Source of the DNA: Pectobacterium brasiliense
GTDB taxonomy: Bacteria; Pseudomonadota; Gammaproteobacteria; Enterobacterales; Enterobacteriaceae
Length of the DNA: 64,000 bases
NCBI RefSeq assembly: GCF_016950255.1
Contig: NZ_JACGFN010000002.1
Coordinates: 372,001 to 436,000 of the forward strand
Direction: 5' to 3'
Below the pieces are notes generated by a model. That model searched no databases, had not been told where the DNA came from, and saw nothing but the letters and a program-made list of their open reading frames with translations. Positions 25,098 to 35,051 of this stretch are shown here, piece after piece. Made by a program: the position numbers and the translations under genes. The first letter of the stretch is position 1, and each line of letters opens with the position of its first letter.

Positions 25098-26675
25098 TTA
25101 TTCCCACTCAATCGTCGCAGGTGGCTTGCCCGATACGTCATAGACAACACGGGAGATGCCGTCGACTTCGTTGATGATGCGGTTGGAGACTCGGCCTAAG
25201 AAATCGTATGGCAGGTGTGCCCAATGCGCGGTCATAAAGTCGATGGTTTCTACCGCGCGCAGCGCGACAACCCAATCGTATTTACGGCCATCGCCCATCA
25301 CGCCCACGGAGCGAACCGGCAAGAAGACGGTGAAGGCCTGACTGACTTTGTTGTACAAATCGGCTTTATGCAGTTCTTCAATGAAGATCGCATCCGCACG
25401 ACGCAGCAGGTCACAGTATTCTTTCTTCACTTCACCCAGTACGCGCACGCCCAGACCCGGGCCCGGGAACGGATGGCGGTACAGCATGTTGTACGGCAGA
25501 CCCAGTTCCAGACCAATCTTGCGCACTTCGTCTTTGAACAGCTCTTTCAGCGGCTCAACCAGACCCAGCTTCATCTCTTTCGGCAGGCCACCCACGTTGT
25601 GGTGTGACTTGATCACGTGCGCTTTGCCGGTCGCAGAAGCCGCAGATTCGATCACGTCTGGGTAGATGGTGCCTTGCGCCAGCCATTTCACGTCAGTTTG
25701 CTTGCTGGCTTCTTCATCGAACACTTCAACGAACACGCGACCAATGATTTTACGCTTGGCTTCTGGCTCATCTTCACCCGCCAGCTCGCCCAGGAAGCGA
25801 TCTTCCGCGGCAACGTGAACAATGTTAAGACCAAAATGATCGCCGAACATTTCCAGAACCTGATCGGCTTCGTTCAAACGCAGCAGGCCGTTATCGACAA
25901 ACACGCAGGTCAGACGATCGCCAATCGCACGGTGCAGCAGCATCGCGGTAACGGAAGAATCCACGCCGCCAGACAGACCCAGAATCACGTGATCGTTGCC
26001 TACCTGCTCACGAATACGGTTCACCGCATCGTCGATGATCTTGGCTGGCGTCCACAGTGCTTCACACTGGCAGATATCAAGAACAAAACGCTCCAGCATG
26101 CGCTGGCCCTGACGGGTGTGCGTCACTTCCGGGTGGAACTGCACGCCGTAAAAACGCTTCTCTTCGTTCGCCATGATGGCAAACGGACAGGTATCGGTGC
26201 TGGCAACGGTCTCAAACCCTTCTGGGATGGCCGTCACTTTGTCGCCGTGGCTCATCCAGACATCCAGCAGCGGTGCGCCTGAGGCGCTCAACGCATCCTG
26301 AATATCACGCACCAGCGCGCTATCCGTTTTCACTTCTACCTGCGCATAACCAAACTCACGCTCGTTGGAACCTTCAACGTGGCCACCCAGCTGCATCGCC
26401 ATCGTCTGCATGCCATAGCACACGCCCAATACCGGTACGCCAGCATTGAAAACGTATTCTGGCGCTCGTGGGCTGCCAAACTCGGTGGTGCTTTCCGGGC
26501 CGCCGGACAGGATGATCCCGTTCGGATTAAACCCGCGAATCTGTGCTTCCGTGACATCCCATGCCCACAGTTCACAGTAAACGCCCAGTTCACGCACGCG
26601 ACGAGCAACCAGCTGCGTGTACTGCGAGCCGAAATCCAGAATAAGAATGCGGTGTTGATGAATGTTTTGAGTCAT
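25098..26675 (-). CDS. guaA: GMP synthase (glutamine-hydrolysing) GuaA
   Basis: The 525-aa product (same length as E. coli GuaA) converts XMP to GMP with ATP and glutamine. The N-terminal class I amidotransferase domain has the nucleophile Cys in GVCYGMQ and the His-Glu pair in QFHPEVTHT. The PP-loop ATP pyrophosphatase is [11 protein letters not shown], and the C-terminal dimerisation domain ends [11 protein letters not shown] 26675 ([16 protein letters not shown]) is chosen over an upstream ATG by homology. It follows guaB as the guaBA operon. Confidence 0.98.
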   Translation of the reverse strand: MTQNIHQHRILILDFGSQYTQLVARRVRELGVYCELWAWDVTEAQIRGFNPNGIILSGGPESTTEFGSPRAPEYVFNAGVPVLGVCYGMQTMAMQLGGHVEGSNEREFGYAQVEVKTDSALVRDIQDALSASGAPLLDVWMSHGDKVTAIPEGFETVASTDTCPFAIMANEEKRFYGVQFHPEVTHTRQGQRMLERFVLDICQCEALWTPAKIIDDAVNRIREQVGNDHVILGLSGGVDSSVTAMLLHRAIGDRLTCVFVDNGLLRLNEADQVLEMFGDHFGLNIVHVAAEDRFLGELAGEDEPEAKRKIIGRVFVEVFDEEASKQTDVKWLAQGTIYPDVIESAASATGKAHVIKSHHNVGGLPKEMKLGLVEPLKELFKDEVRKIGLELGLPYNMLYRHPFPGPGLGVRVLGEVKKEYCDLLRRADAIFIEELHKADLYNKVSQAFTVFLPVRSVGVMGDGRKYDWVVALRAVETIDFMTAHWAHLPYDFLGRVSNRIINEVDGISRVVYDVSGKPPATIEWE

Positions 26676-26793
26676 GAGGAGCATGTTCCAAAAAGCAAAA
26701 GACAAAAGCGAAAAGTAAACCCAGCTAACCGCTCCACCTTATGTAAAGGCAGAGCGGCGCGAAATAGTACAGGGTTTATTGCGTTAAATCACC

Positions 26794-28260
26794 TTATGAA
26801 CCCATACGGTAGTTCGGTGACTCTTTAGTAATGGTAACGTCGTGAACGTGGCTTTCCTGAATGCCCGCGCCGCTGATGCGTACAAACTCAGCCTGCGTGC
26901 GCAGTGCATCGATAGTCGCGCAACCGGTCAGGCCCATGCAGGAGCGCAAGCCGCCCATCTGCTGGTGAACGATCTCTTTCAGGCGGCCTTTATAGGCTAC
27001 GCGGCCTTCGATACCTTCCGGCACCAGTTTGTCGGCGGCGTTATCGGTCTGGAAGTAACGGTCTGATGAGCCTTTGGACATTGCGCCCAATGAACCCATT
27101 CCGCGATAAGATTTGAATGAACGGCCTTGATACAGTTCGATTTCACCTGGGGATTCTTCCGTACCCGCCAGCATGGAGCCGACCATGACACACGCCGCGC
27201 CTGCTGCGATGGCTTTAGCGATGTCGCCGGAGAAGCGGATACCGCCGTCGGCGATGACCGGAATGCCTGTGCCTTCCAGCGCTTCAACCGCATCAGAGAT
27301 AGCCGTAATCTGCGGTACACCCACGCCCGTTACGATACGGGTCGTACAGATAGAGCCAGGGCCGATACCCACTTTCACGGCGCTAACGCCCGCTTCAACC
27401 AGCGCTTTCGCACCTGCGCCCGTTGCTACGTTGCCGCCGATGATTTCGAGGTTCGGGTATTTAGCACGTGTTTCACGAATGCGCTGCAATACGCCTTCGG
27501 AATGGCCGTGTGAGGAATCGATCAGCAGGACGTCAACGCCTGCAGCAACCAGCGCATCAACACGCTCTTCATTGCCTGCACCTGCGCCAACCGCCGCGCC
27601 TACGCGCAGGCGACCGTGTTCGTCTTTACACGCGTTCGGTTTACGTTCTGCTTTCTGGAAGTCTTTTACCGTGATCATACCGATCAGGTGGAATTGGTCG
27701 TCAATCACCAGCGCTTTTTCAACGCGTTTTTCGTGCATTTTTTGCAGCACGACCTCACGCGCTTCGCCTTCTTTGACGGTGACCAGACGTTCTTTTGGCG
27801 TCATGAACGCGCTAACCGGTTTTTCCAAATCGGTAACAAAACGCACGTCACGACCGGTGATGATACCGACCAGTTCGTTGTCTTTTGCCACGACAGGGTA
27901 GCCAGCAAAGCCGTTGCGCTCGGTCAGCTCTTTCATTTCACGTAGCGTCGTTTCTGGCGTTACTGTTTGTGGATCAACCACAACGCCACTTTCGTGTTTT
28001 TTCACGCGGCTAACTTCTTCAGCCTGACGCTCAATGGACATATTTTTGTGAATAAAGCCCAGACCGCCTTCCTGCGCCAGCGCAATGGCCAGACCGGATT
28101 CGGTAACGGTATCCATCGCTGCGGACAGCATAGGAATATTCAGGCGAATGTTTTTCGTCAACTGCGTGGACAGATCGGCAGTGTTAGGCAGAACAGTAGA
28201 ATGAGCGGGAACCAGGAGGACGTCGTCAAACGTCAGTGCTTCTTTAGCGATACGTAGCAT
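26794..28260 (-). CDS. guaB: IMP dehydrogenase GuaB
   Basis: The 488-aa product oxidises IMP to XMP with NAD, the committed step of GMP synthesis. Visible features are the TIM-barrel start [19 protein letters not shown], two CBS domains (about residues 95-205), the catalytic Cys loop [15 protein letters not shown] and the flap region ending before the C-terminus. Start ATG 28260 gives the E. coli length; the frame continues upstream into the promoter. It is the first gene of guaBA, with a PurR box about 62 bp upstream. Confidence 0.98.
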   Translation of the reverse strand: MLRIAKEALTFDDVLLVPAHSTVLPNTADLSTQLTKNIRLNIPMLSAAMDTVTESGLAIALAQEGGLGFIHKNMSIERQAEEVSRVKKHESGVVVDPQTVTPETTLREMKELTERNGFAGYPVVAKDNELVGIITGRDVRFVTDLEKPVSAFMTPKERLVTVKEGEAREVVLQKMHEKRVEKALVIDDQFHLIGMITVKDFQKAERKPNACKDEHGRLRVGAAVGAGAGNEERVDALVAAGVDVLLIDSSHGHSEGVLQRIRETRAKYPNLEIIGGNVATGAGAKALVEAGVSAVKVGIGPGSICTTRIVTGVGVPQITAISDAVEALEGTGIPVIADGGIRFSGDIAKAIAAGAACVMVGSMLAGTEESPGEIELYQGRSFKSYRGMGSLGAMSKGSSDRYFQTDNAADKLVPEGIEGRVAYKGRLKEIVHQQMGGLRSCMGLTGCATIDALRTQAEFVRISGAGIQESHVHDVTITKESPNYRMGS

Positions 28261-28322
28261 GGGCAATATCTCACCAAGGTGGATGTAAGAATAGATAAAA
28301 TATTGCCGTGGCATTATACAGA

Positions 28323-28338
28323 GCGTAATCGGTTGCCT
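28323..28338. promoter_or_regulatory. PurR box upstream of guaBA
   Basis: Read on the minus strand the site is AGGCAACCGATTACGC, matching the PurR consensus ANGCAANCGNTTNCNT at every fixed position but the last. PurR represses guaBA in E. coli, so the location is expected. Confidence 0.7.
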
Positions 28339-28431
28339 CCAGCATTATTTTACTAAAATGCTTGATTACCTTTTTCAGGTAGGTAGTATCGATCAATTAA
28401 GTGACTGTTTTAAAATTTGATCTGGCTCACA

Positions 28432-29826
28432 ATGTCTCAATTTCCCTCCTCTGCAATTTTTACCGTTAGCCGCCTGAATCAGACGGTTAGACAACTGTTG
28501 GAAATGGAAATGGGCCAGATTTGGCTCTCCGGCGAAATCTCCAACCTCTCTCAGCCCTCATCCGGCCACTGGTATTTCACGCTGAAGGACGAACGTGCAC
28601 AGGTGCGCTGTGCGATGTTCCGCACCAGTAACCGCAAAGTGACATTCCGCCCGCAAAACGGTCAGCAGGTGCTGATTCGGGCGAGCATCACGCTATATGA
28701 ACCTCGCGGCGACTATCAGCTACTAGCGGAAAGCATGCAGCCCGCTGGCGATGGCCTGCTACAGCAGCAGTTTGAACAGCTCAAACAGCGCCTCGCTGCC
28801 GAAGGGCTGTTCGACCAGCAGTTTAAGCAGGTTCTGCCCTCTCCCGCCAAACAGGTCGGCGTGATTACGTCAGCTAGCGGTGCCGCCCTGCACGATATCT
28901 TGCAAGTGTTGCAGCGCCGCGATCCGTCGCTGCCGGTGATCGTGTATCCCACGTCGGTGCAAGGCGCGGAAGCGCCGCTACAGATTGTTCGCGCTATTGA
29001 GCTGGCTAACCAGCGGGATGAGTGTGACGTATTAATCGTCGGGCGCGGCGGCGGTTCACTGGAAGATCTGTGGAGCTTTAATGACGAACGGGTCGCCCGC
29101 GCTATCTTCGCCAGCCGCATTCCTATCGTCAGCGCCGTCGGCCATGAAACCGATGTCACCATCGCCGATTTCGTCGGTGATCTGCGCGCCCCCACGCCGT
29201 CGGCTGCTGCCGAGTTAGTGAGTCGTAACCAACTGGAGCTCTTGCGTCAGATACAGTCCCAGCGCCAGCGTCTGGAAATGGCGATGGATTATTACCTTGC
29301 CCAGCGCAATCGGTACTTTACCCGTCTGCACCACCGTTTACAGCAGCAGCATCCGCAGTTACGGCTGGCGCGTCAGCAGGCACAGCTGGTTAAACTGCGT
29401 CAGCGGTTGGATGACGCCATGCAACAGCAGCTTCGGCAGACCTCGCGCCGGAGTGAACGCTTACAACAGCGTCTGATGCAACAACAGCCGCAAACCCGTA
29501 TTCATCGTGCGCAGCAGCGTTTGCAGCAGCTTAGCTATCAGATGCAAAGCGCAGTAGAACGCCAGTTGAATCAGAACAAGCAAAAGCTAGGCATCGCCTG
29601 TTCGCGATTGGAAGGCGTTAGCCCGCTGGCGACGCTGGCGCGTGGCTATAACGTCACCACCGCCCCAGACGGTAAAGTGCTGAAAAACGTCGCGCAAATT
29701 TCCCCCGGCGAAACGCTGAAAACCCGTTTGCAGGACGGTTGGGTAGAAAGCCAGGTCACGACACTGGCTCCGAATCAAAATGCCGTGAAAAAGCGGCGAA
29801 AACCCTCATCCCCGACGCCAAAATAA
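28432..29826 (+). CDS. xseA: Exodeoxyribonuclease VII large subunit XseA
   Basis: The 464-aa protein (E. coli XseA is 456) begins [19 protein letters not shown]. An N-terminal OB-fold ([30 protein letters not shown]) binds DNA. The catalytic domain contains [34 protein letters not shown] and [14 protein letters not shown]. It is followed by a long Gln-rich coiled coil and a C-terminal segment. It degrades single-stranded DNA with the small subunit XseB, which is not in this window. It is divergent from guaB, as in E. coli. The ribosome-binding site is weak. Confidence 0.97.
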   Translation: MSQFPSSAIFTVSRLNQTVRQLLEMEMGQIWLSGEISNLSQPSSGHWYFTLKDERAQVRCAMFRTSNRKVTFRPQNGQQVLIRASITLYEPRGDYQLLAESMQPAGDGLLQQQFEQLKQRLAAEGLFDQQFKQVLPSPAKQVGVITSASGAALHDILQVLQRRDPSLPVIVYPTSVQGAEAPLQIVRAIELANQRDECDVLIVGRGGGSLEDLWSFNDERVARAIFASRIPIVSAVGHETDVTIADFVGDLRAPTPSAAAELVSRNQLELLRQIQSQRQRLEMAMDYYLAQRNRYFTRLHHRLQQQHPQLRLARQQAQLVKLRQRLDDAMQQQLRQTSRRSERLQQRLMQQQPQTRIHRAQQRLQQLSYQMQSAVERQLNQNKQKLGIACSRLEGVSPLATLARGYNVTTAPDGKVLKNVAQISPGETLKTRLQDGWVESQVTTLAPNQNAVKKRRKPSSPTPK

Positions 29827-30056
29827 CGCGTTCGGCATAAAATGCGTGAATGGGGATTTGTCCTAAAACAACGGCGATCCCCCATTCTTCCCCCCGGTAT
29901 CTGAACTATACTCATTCCCTGCTCACTAATTTATATTCACCGTTTTCACCACACGGGTTATCAGCCTCTGCGCGGTGACGCGGATAGGATAAAAAGACAG
30001 TGAGCTTTGTTGATCGTCTGTGTTACCCCTGATGAGTGTTTTCAAGGAGATGAGGT

Positions 30057-31100
30057 ATGAAGTCCAGACCGATTTGTAGCGTGATCCCCCCTTACATTTT
30101 GCATCGTATTATCGCAAACGGCACAGACGAGCAGCGCCACTGTGCGCAACAAACGCTGATGCACGTTCAGTCATTAATGGTCAGCCATAATCCACGCCCG
30201 GAACCCCATGAGAAATTAGCCGCGGGGCAGGCAAATCGCAACATTCATGATGCCGAACAGCAACAACAGTTGCCCGGCAAGCTGGTGCGCGCTGAAGGTC
30301 AACCCAGTAACGGTGATATCGCCGTCGATGAGGCCTATAACTATCTGGGCGTCACTTACGATTTCTTCTGGAAAATTTTCCAACGTAACTCGCTGGATAC
30401 CGAGGGGCTGCCGCTGGCTGGCACCGTACATTACGGTCAGGATTACCAGAATGCTTTCTGGAACGGGCAGCAGATGGTGTTCGGAGATGGTGACGGCAAA
30501 ATCTTTAATCGCTTCACGATTGCGCTTGATGTGGTCGCACATGAACTCACGCACGGCATCACCGAAAACGAAGCAGGACTGATCTATTTCCGCCAGTCCG
30601 GTGCACTAAATGAATCGCTGTCCGATGTTTTTGGCTCCATGGTCAAGCAGTATCATTTGGGGCAAACCGCTGAGCAGGCCGATTGGCTTATCGGTGACGA
30701 GCTTCTGGCCGATGGTATTCACGGCATGGGGCTGCGGTCAATGTCTCATCCGGGCACGGCGTATGATGATGAGCTGCTGGGTATCGACCCCCAGCCCTCT
30801 CACATGAGTGAGTATGTGAACACGCGTGAAGACAACGGCGGCGTGCACCTGAATTCAGGTATTCCTAACCGGGCATTCTACCTGACATCCATCGCACTGG
30901 GCGGCCATTCGTGGGAAAAAGCTGGCCGCATCTGGTACGACACGTTGTGCGATAAGTCACTGCCGCAAAATGCGGATTTCGAAATTTTCGCGCGCCATAC
31001 CATTCAACATGCCGCCAAGCGTTTTAATAACACCGTTGCCGACATCGTCATGCAGTCGTGGGAAACCGTGGGCGTGGAGGTACGACAGGAGTTCTTATGA
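30057..31100 (+). CDS. prt1: Thermolysin-like neutral metalloprotease Prt1 (protealysin type)
   Basis: The 347-aa M4-family protease has the length and features I recall for Pectobacterium Prt1. A short propeptide carries the protealysin-type PPYILHRI motif and there is no signal peptide. The zinc site is HELTH (His162, Glu163, His166) with the third ligand Glu186 in NESLSD, and the catalytic His264 is in GGVHLNSGIPNRAFY. Protealysin-like enzymes mature by removing the short propeptide. A GGAGATGAGG ribosome-binding site precedes the ATG. The inhibitor gene overlaps its stop by 4 nt. It is inserted between xseA and yfgJ. Confidence 0.95.
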   Translation: MKSRPICSVIPPYILHRIIANGTDEQRHCAQQTLMHVQSLMVSHNPRPEPHEKLAAGQANRNIHDAEQQQQLPGKLVRAEGQPSNGDIAVDEAYNYLGVTYDFFWKIFQRNSLDTEGLPLAGTVHYGQDYQNAFWNGQQMVFGDGDGKIFNRFTIALDVVAHELTHGITENEAGLIYFRQSGALNESLSDVFGSMVKQYHLGQTAEQADWLIGDELLADGIHGMGLRSMSHPGTAYDDELLGIDPQPSHMSEYVNTREDNGGVHLNSGIPNRAFYLTSIALGGHSWEKAGRIWYDTLCDKSLPQNADFEIFARHTIQHAAKRFNNTVADIVMQSWETVGVEVRQEFL

Positions 31101-31444
31101 AAACGCTGCCGGAGCTCAACGACGATGCCATCATCGAGTTGGCGCGTGAAGGGGGATTTGCTTTTATCCCTAAGCTGGCGGGGTCGCGACGCTTCGCGCT
31201 CGCCAGCGTACCGCCATCCGAACGGGAGCGAATTTGTAACGCGATCCGCCATGCCTTTCCTCAGGCCCGTGAACCCAGCGAACCGGACGGACCAGGGCGC
31301 GGTGACCAGTTCTATTACCGCATCCACATCAGCTACAGTCATCCTCAACAGAATCAGTATGCCGATGTCATTCTGCTGATCCCCGAAGACTGCGCGCCAC
31401 AGGAGCTGACCGAGCTGTGGCGCAACGGCGTACAGGAGTCATAA
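31097..31444 (+). CDS. Emfourin-like protealysin inhibitor
   Basis: The 115-aa protein begins MKTLPELNDDAIIELAREGG, has FIPKLAGSRRFAL and ends with ELTELWRNGV. It matches emfourin, the proteinaceous inhibitor of protealysin described from Serratia, encoded directly after the protease gene. Its ATG overlaps the prt1 stop (ATGA), and GGAGG/AGGAG within the prt1 end serves as ribosome-binding site, so protease and inhibitor are translationally coupled. A cytosolic role protecting the cell from its own protease, or controlling it, is plausible. Confidence 0.9.
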   Translation: MKTLPELNDDAIIELAREGGFAFIPKLAGSRRFALASVPPSERERICNAIRHAFPQAREPSEPDGPGRGDQFYYRIHISYSHPQQNQYADVILLIPEDCAPQELTELWRNGVQES

Positions 31445-31449
31445 CGAAT

Positions 31450-31674
31450 TTAATCGGCAGGCGCATAGCTGAACACGACTTGCCGTTTGGAAATCATCCC
31501 GTGCTGCTGGCAGAAGTAATCCACCGCACCGCAGGCTTTCAGCTCCTGAAGCGAGTGCTTACATTCAGGACACGCAGCCTCACGCAGATAATCCTGCCGG
31601 CAGGCTGTGCACTGAAACCGCGCACCGCTTTTCCAAACCAGAGGATGACCACAGCTCGGGCAATTTGCTTCCAT
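31450..31674 (-). CDS. yfgJ: Zinc-ribbon protein YfgJ
   Basis: The 74-aa protein has two zinc-ribbon Cys pairs in the first half (CPSCGHPL and CTAC), a third pair CPEC, and the family signature LKACGAVDYFCQQHG with two further Cys and a His, consistent with two zinc-ribbon folds. E. coli yfgJ lies between der and xseA, as here apart from inserted genes. Its function is unknown. It is separated by 2 bp from the cupin gene upstream on the same strand, with which it may be co-transcribed. Confidence 0.9.
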   Translation of the reverse strand: MEANCPSCGHPLVWKSGARFQCTACRQDYLREAACPECKHSLQELKACGAVDYFCQQHGMISKRQVVFSYAPAD

Positions 31675-31676
31675 AT

Positions 31677-32120
31677 TTATCCTCTCTTTTCACCACGTTC
31701 AGGCAGCACATTTCTGTCCAATTCCGGCAGCATAATCACGCTTTCCTGATCGTTAGTATCAGTACGGGAAATCACCAACACGGCGACATCGTCACTGGGA
31801 TTATAGGGTAAATGCGGGACGTTCTCAGGGATATAGAGGAAATTGCCTTCGGGTAATTCAATCCAGTTTTCAAGCTGCTCCCCGTAATACATGCAGGAAA
31901 TACCGCTCAGCGCGTAAATTGCCGTTTCGTGGTGCTCATGCTTATGCGCTTTTCCTTGCGAACGCGGTGGAATCCACGCTAACTGCATATGAAGATGTTG
32001 AGCCCCCACCGTCTCGCGTGAAATTCCAACCGAATAAACCAAGCCTTGTTTGCCCTGATACTGGGCCTGCGGGGCAATCCGCTGGCAATATACGTCCCGC
32101 TCAGAATGCGTTGTTTTCAT
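31677..32120 (-). CDS. Cupin-domain protein
   Basis: The 147-aa protein is a single small cupin. Motif 1 includes RSQGKAHKHEHHETAIYALSG with three His and a Glu that can bind a metal. Motif 2 is GNFLYIPENVPHLPYN with the last His. Related stand-alone cupins are mostly of unknown role; some are isomerases or dioxygenases. ATG 32120 is preferred over a GTG one codon upstream. It overlaps no gene but abuts yfgJ, and is not part of the E. coli gene order here. Confidence 0.85.
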   Translation of the reverse strand: MKTTHSERDVYCQRIAPQAQYQGKQGLVYSVGISRETVGAQHLHMQLAWIPPRSQGKAHKHEHHETAIYALSGISCMYYGEQLENWIELPEGNFLYIPENVPHLPYNPSDDVAVLVISRTDTNDQESVIMLPELDRNVLPERGEKRG

Positions 32121-32333
32121 CACCGCGCCTCAGGAAGAAGACTGTCCAAGAGTACGCTATCAAATTCCTGTTCTATCAGCCAAAAGGCAAGACGTAAGAC
32201 TCTGTCACTTACTGCAACAGGAGCCTCCAGCGCTGAAACACATCAGGAAACATGGTAAACCCGCTGGCTTTGGCTTGATTACAGAAGGTCGTCACCATGA
32301 ATACTCTCGAACAAGCCGCTCTCCACGCCCGCG

Positions 32334-33293
32334 CTAAATCACACCCAGTGAACGTAAAAAGTAGAGCCCCAGCGCAATCATAAAGAAGGCCCCTACCGTG
32401 GTCAGCCCAATGATATTAGCCGCAAGCGTCGCGTTTCCACCCATCGCCCGCGTCATCGCATAGCTACCTGCTGCGGTTGGCGTTGAAGAAAACAGAAAAA
32501 TGATTCCCAGCTCAACACCGCGGAAACCAACAAGCCATCCGCCCAGCGTGAGTAACCCAGGCACAACGAATACCTTTGCCACAGAAGAAAGCACGGCAAC
32601 ATTGGACGAACGGAACATACTACGCCACTCCAAACTGGCACCCGCACAGAGTAACGCCAGCGGTAGCGCCATGGAGGAAATAAAACCGCCCGTTTGTTTA
32701 ATCACGCCCGGCATCGGCAGTTGGCTTTGTCCATAGGCAGCCCCCAGAAGTAGGCCAATAATCAGCGGGTTGGTCACAATACCCCGCAGCAGTTGGCTTA
32801 CCGGAATCTTTTGTTCGGGCGATTGCCGCTGCAAGCTGCGCGTCAGCGTAATGACAGACAGCGCGTTAAACATAATGACCGTCACCATCAAATACAACGA
32901 GCCAACAGCAATGCCTTCATCGCCATAGGCACTCATGGCAAAAGCCAGCCCCATCACGCCAGTATTCGACCGAAACCCGCCTTGTACGAAGATGCCGCGT
33001 TCCTTCGGATCCTTAACTAGCCTCGTCGCCGCAAGTTCCAGAAGCAGAAATGTTGCCAATGTTCCGACTGTGCCATAAACCACCAGCGGCCACTGGCTTA
33101 CAAAAGACTGTTGATTACTGGCAACACTAAAAAACAGCAGACAGGGAAGAGAAACGTTGAACACCACCCGCATTGCCGTATCACAAAACGCATCATTTAG
33201 CAGATTGAGTTTGCGTAACGCGATACCCATAAACAACATCAACAAATTGGGCATCGTGACGTTGAACGCAAAACTCCAGGTTTCCCAGGACAT
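32334..33293 (-). CDS. AEC-family transporter (auxin efflux carrier-like)
   Basis: The 319-aa membrane protein has ten predicted helices in two groups of five, typical of the AEC family (PF03547): FNVTMPNLLMLFMGIALRKL and NVSLPCLLFFSVAS at the N-terminus, GGFRSNTGVMGLAFAMS in the middle and FLFSSTPTAAGSYAMTRAMGG near the end. Bacterial members export or import malonate, malate or other carboxylates; the substrate is unknown. Repeated CGTTTTGTTAA motifs lie just upstream. The gene is inserted between der and yfgJ. Confidence 0.9.
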   Translation of the reverse strand: MSWETWSFAFNVTMPNLLMLFMGIALRKLNLLNDAFCDTAMRVVFNVSLPCLLFFSVASNQQSFVSQWPLVVYGTVGTLATFLLLELAATRLVKDPKERGIFVQGGFRSNTGVMGLAFAMSAYGDEGIAVGSLYLMVTVIMFNALSVITLTRSLQRQSPEQKIPVSQLLRGIVTNPLIIGLLLGAAYGQSQLPMPGVIKQTGGFISSMALPLALLCAGASLEWRSMFRSSNVAVLSSVAKVFVVPGLLTLGGWLVGFRGVELGIIFLFSSTPTAAGSYAMTRAMGGNATLAANIIGLTTVGAFFMIALGLYFLRSLGVI

Positions 33294-33313
33294 GACTTTC
33301 CTTGATTATTATT

Positions 33314-33389
33314 CGTTTTGTTAAAATGGTCGTTTTATTAAAAATGGTTCGTTTTGTTAACGACGGCTCGTTTCGTCTCTAACAAAACG
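33314..33389. promoter_or_regulatory. Repeated CGTTTTGTTAA motifs upstream of the AEC gene
   Basis: CGTTTTGTTAA occurs at 33314-33324 and 33350-33360, CGTTTTATTAA at 33331-33341, and an inverted copy TAACAAAACG at 33380-33389; spacing is 17 and 19 bp. They lie 20-95 bp before the AEC start codon, as expected of an operator array. The inverted copy also forms the T-rich tail of the der terminator. Confidence 0.5.
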
Positions 33390-33414
33390 GGGCGAATATC
33401 GCTATTCGCCCCGT
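33376..33414 (-). terminator. Terminator of the der operon
   Basis: A 12-bp perfect stem, ACGGGGCGAATA (33387-33398) with TATTCGCCCCGT (33403-33414), has a 4-nt loop and, read on the minus strand, is followed by TTTTGTT. It begins 8 bp after the der stop codon. Confidence 0.9.
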
Positions 33415-33421
33415 AAATGAA

Positions 33422-34909
33422 TCACTTACTTTTTTTAAGATGCGACATCAAACGCTTACGCTTGCGTAACTGGTTTGGTGTCAGCGTGTTGCGCTTGTCC
33501 GCAAAGGGGTTTTCCCCTTCTTTAAACTGAATACGAATCGGCGTGCCCATCACTTCCAGCGAACGACGATAGTAGTTCATCAGGTAACGCTTGTAGGAAT
33601 CCGGCAGGTCTTTCACCTGATTCCCGTGAATCACCACAATTGGCGGGTTATAACCACCGGCGTGCGCATATTTCAGCTTCACGCGGCGACCACGCACCAG
33701 CGGCGGCTGGTGATCGTCTGATGCCATTTGCATGATACGGGTCAACATAGCCGTACTAACGCGACGAGTGGCGCAAGAATAGGCTTCGGTTACCGACTCA
33801 AACAGGTTACCCACGCCGCTACCGTGTAGCGCAGAAATAAAGTGAATACGGGCGAAATCGATAAAGCCGAGACGTAGATCCAGCGTCTCCTTCACCTGCT
33901 CACGGACTTCCTGCGACAGGCCATCCCACTTGTTCACCACGATCACCAGTGAGCGCCCACTATTGAGGATAAAGCCCAACAGCGAGAGATCCTGATCGGA
34001 AATACCTTCACGCGCATCAATAACCAGCAGGACTACGTTGGCATCTTCAATCGCCTGCAATGTCTTGATGACAGAGAATTTTTCTACCGTTTCCGTCACT
34101 TTTCCGCGCTTACGCACCCCGGCGGTATCAATCAGAACGTATTCGCGTTCATCGCGCACCATAGGGATGTAGATACTGTCACGCGTCGTGCCAGGCATGT
34201 CGAACACCACCACACGCTCTTCACCCAGAATACGGTTCGTCAGCGTGGATTTACCCACGTTCGGACGCCCGACAATCGCCAGTTTGATCGGCAAATCTTC
34301 AGGATTGAAATCGTCTTCTGCTTCTTCTTCGCTGTCCTGCTCTTCTGCTTCTAACGCTGCCCAGTAAGCCGCGTTCTCTTCTTCTTCAGTTAGCTCGACC
34401 GGCTCTTCTATTTCATCCTGTACAAACGGCAGCAGAACCGTTTCCAGCAGCGACGTTACGCCACGGCCGTGAGACGCCGCGATCGCGTACACTTCACCCA
34501 TTCCGAGCGAGTAGAAATCCGCTGTGACCATATCCGGGTCAAGGCCATCGGTTTTGTTAGCGACCAGCACGGTCGTCTTTTCGCGGCTGCGCAAATGCTT
34601 GGCAATGCCTTCATCCGCAGGCATCAACCCCGCGCGTGCATCCACCATAAACAGCACGATATCCGCTTCTTCAATCGCGACCAGCGATTGACCCGCCATG
34701 CGCGTTTCCACGCCGTCTTCAGTGCCATCGATACCACCGGTATCGACGATAATAAATTCATGCCCTTCCACTTCTGCACGACCATACTTGCGGTCACGAG
34801 TCAGCCCAGGGAAATCCGCCACTAATGCATCACGAGTGCGCGTTAAGCGGTTAAATAGCGTGGATTTCCCCACATTCGGGCGCCCGACCAGCGCGACGAC
34901 AGGTATCAT
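33422..34909 (-). CDS. der: Ribosome-assembly GTPase Der (EngA)
   Basis: The 495-aa protein carries two consecutive GTPase domains, each with a [10 protein letters not shown]-loop (near residues 8 and 210), a DxPG switch (DFPGLTRD and DMPGTTRD) and NKxD (NKTDGLD, NKWDG), followed by a KH-like C-terminal domain ending LMSHLKKSK. An acidic linker rich in Glu/Asp (about 165-200) joins the domains. Der is essential for 50S subunit maturation. It is the last gene of the pilW-to-der cluster, 142 bp after bamB, with a terminator-like hairpin between. Confidence 0.98.
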   Translation of the reverse strand: MIPVVALVGRPNVGKSTLFNRLTRTRDALVADFPGLTRDRKYGRAEVEGHEFIIVDTGGIDGTEDGVETRMAGQSLVAIEEADIVLFMVDARAGLMPADEGIAKHLRSREKTTVLVANKTDGLDPDMVTADFYSLGMGEVYAIAASHGRGVTSLLETVLLPFVQDEIEEPVELTEEEENAAYWAALEAEEQDSEEEAEDDFNPEDLPIKLAIVGRPNVGKSTLTNRILGEERVVVFDMPGTTRDSIYIPMVRDEREYVLIDTAGVRKRGKVTETVEKFSVIKTLQAIEDANVVLLVIDAREGISDQDLSLLGFILNSGRSLVIVVNKWDGLSQEVREQVKETLDLRLGFIDFARIHFISALHGSGVGNLFESVTEAYSCATRRVSTAMLTRIMQMASDDHQPPLVRGRRVKLKYAHAGGYNPPIVVIHGNQVKDLPDSYKRYLMNYYRRSLEVMGTPIRIQFKEGENPFADKRNTLTPNQLRKRKRLMSHLKKSK

Positions 34910-34961
34910 TGTTACAACCTCATTACTTATATTTCAATACGTTACAGCGAAGTACTCGCTG

Positions 34962-35005
34962 ACGATAAAAAGACGAAACGGCCCCTGATAATGTCAGGAG
35001 CCGTT
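34962..35005 (-). terminator. Hairpin (terminator/attenuator) between bamB and der
   Basis: Read on the minus strand, AACGGCTCCTGA pairs with the facing half (34977-35005, one mismatch) and is followed by TTTCGTCTTTTTATCG. It could end bamB transcription partly, with der read through or from its own promoter. Confidence 0.7.
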
Positions 35006-35051
35006 ATACGAGCACGCCCTAAACGCCGTGCTCCAAATTGATACGAGTTAC

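Noticed and set aside
25617..26282. A 221-codon open frame opposite guaA
   Set aside because: Antisense shadow of a universally conserved gene; no start signal.
27173..27901. A 242-codon open frame opposite guaB
   Set aside because: Ser/Thr/Pro-rich shadow frame produced by codon use of guaB.
32297..32383. A 28-codon frame starting MNTLEQAALHARA between the cupin and AEC genes
   Set aside because: It could be a 5' gene scrap, but it is too short, overlaps the AEC 3' end and matches nothing I recognise; the rest of 32121-32333 shows nothing.
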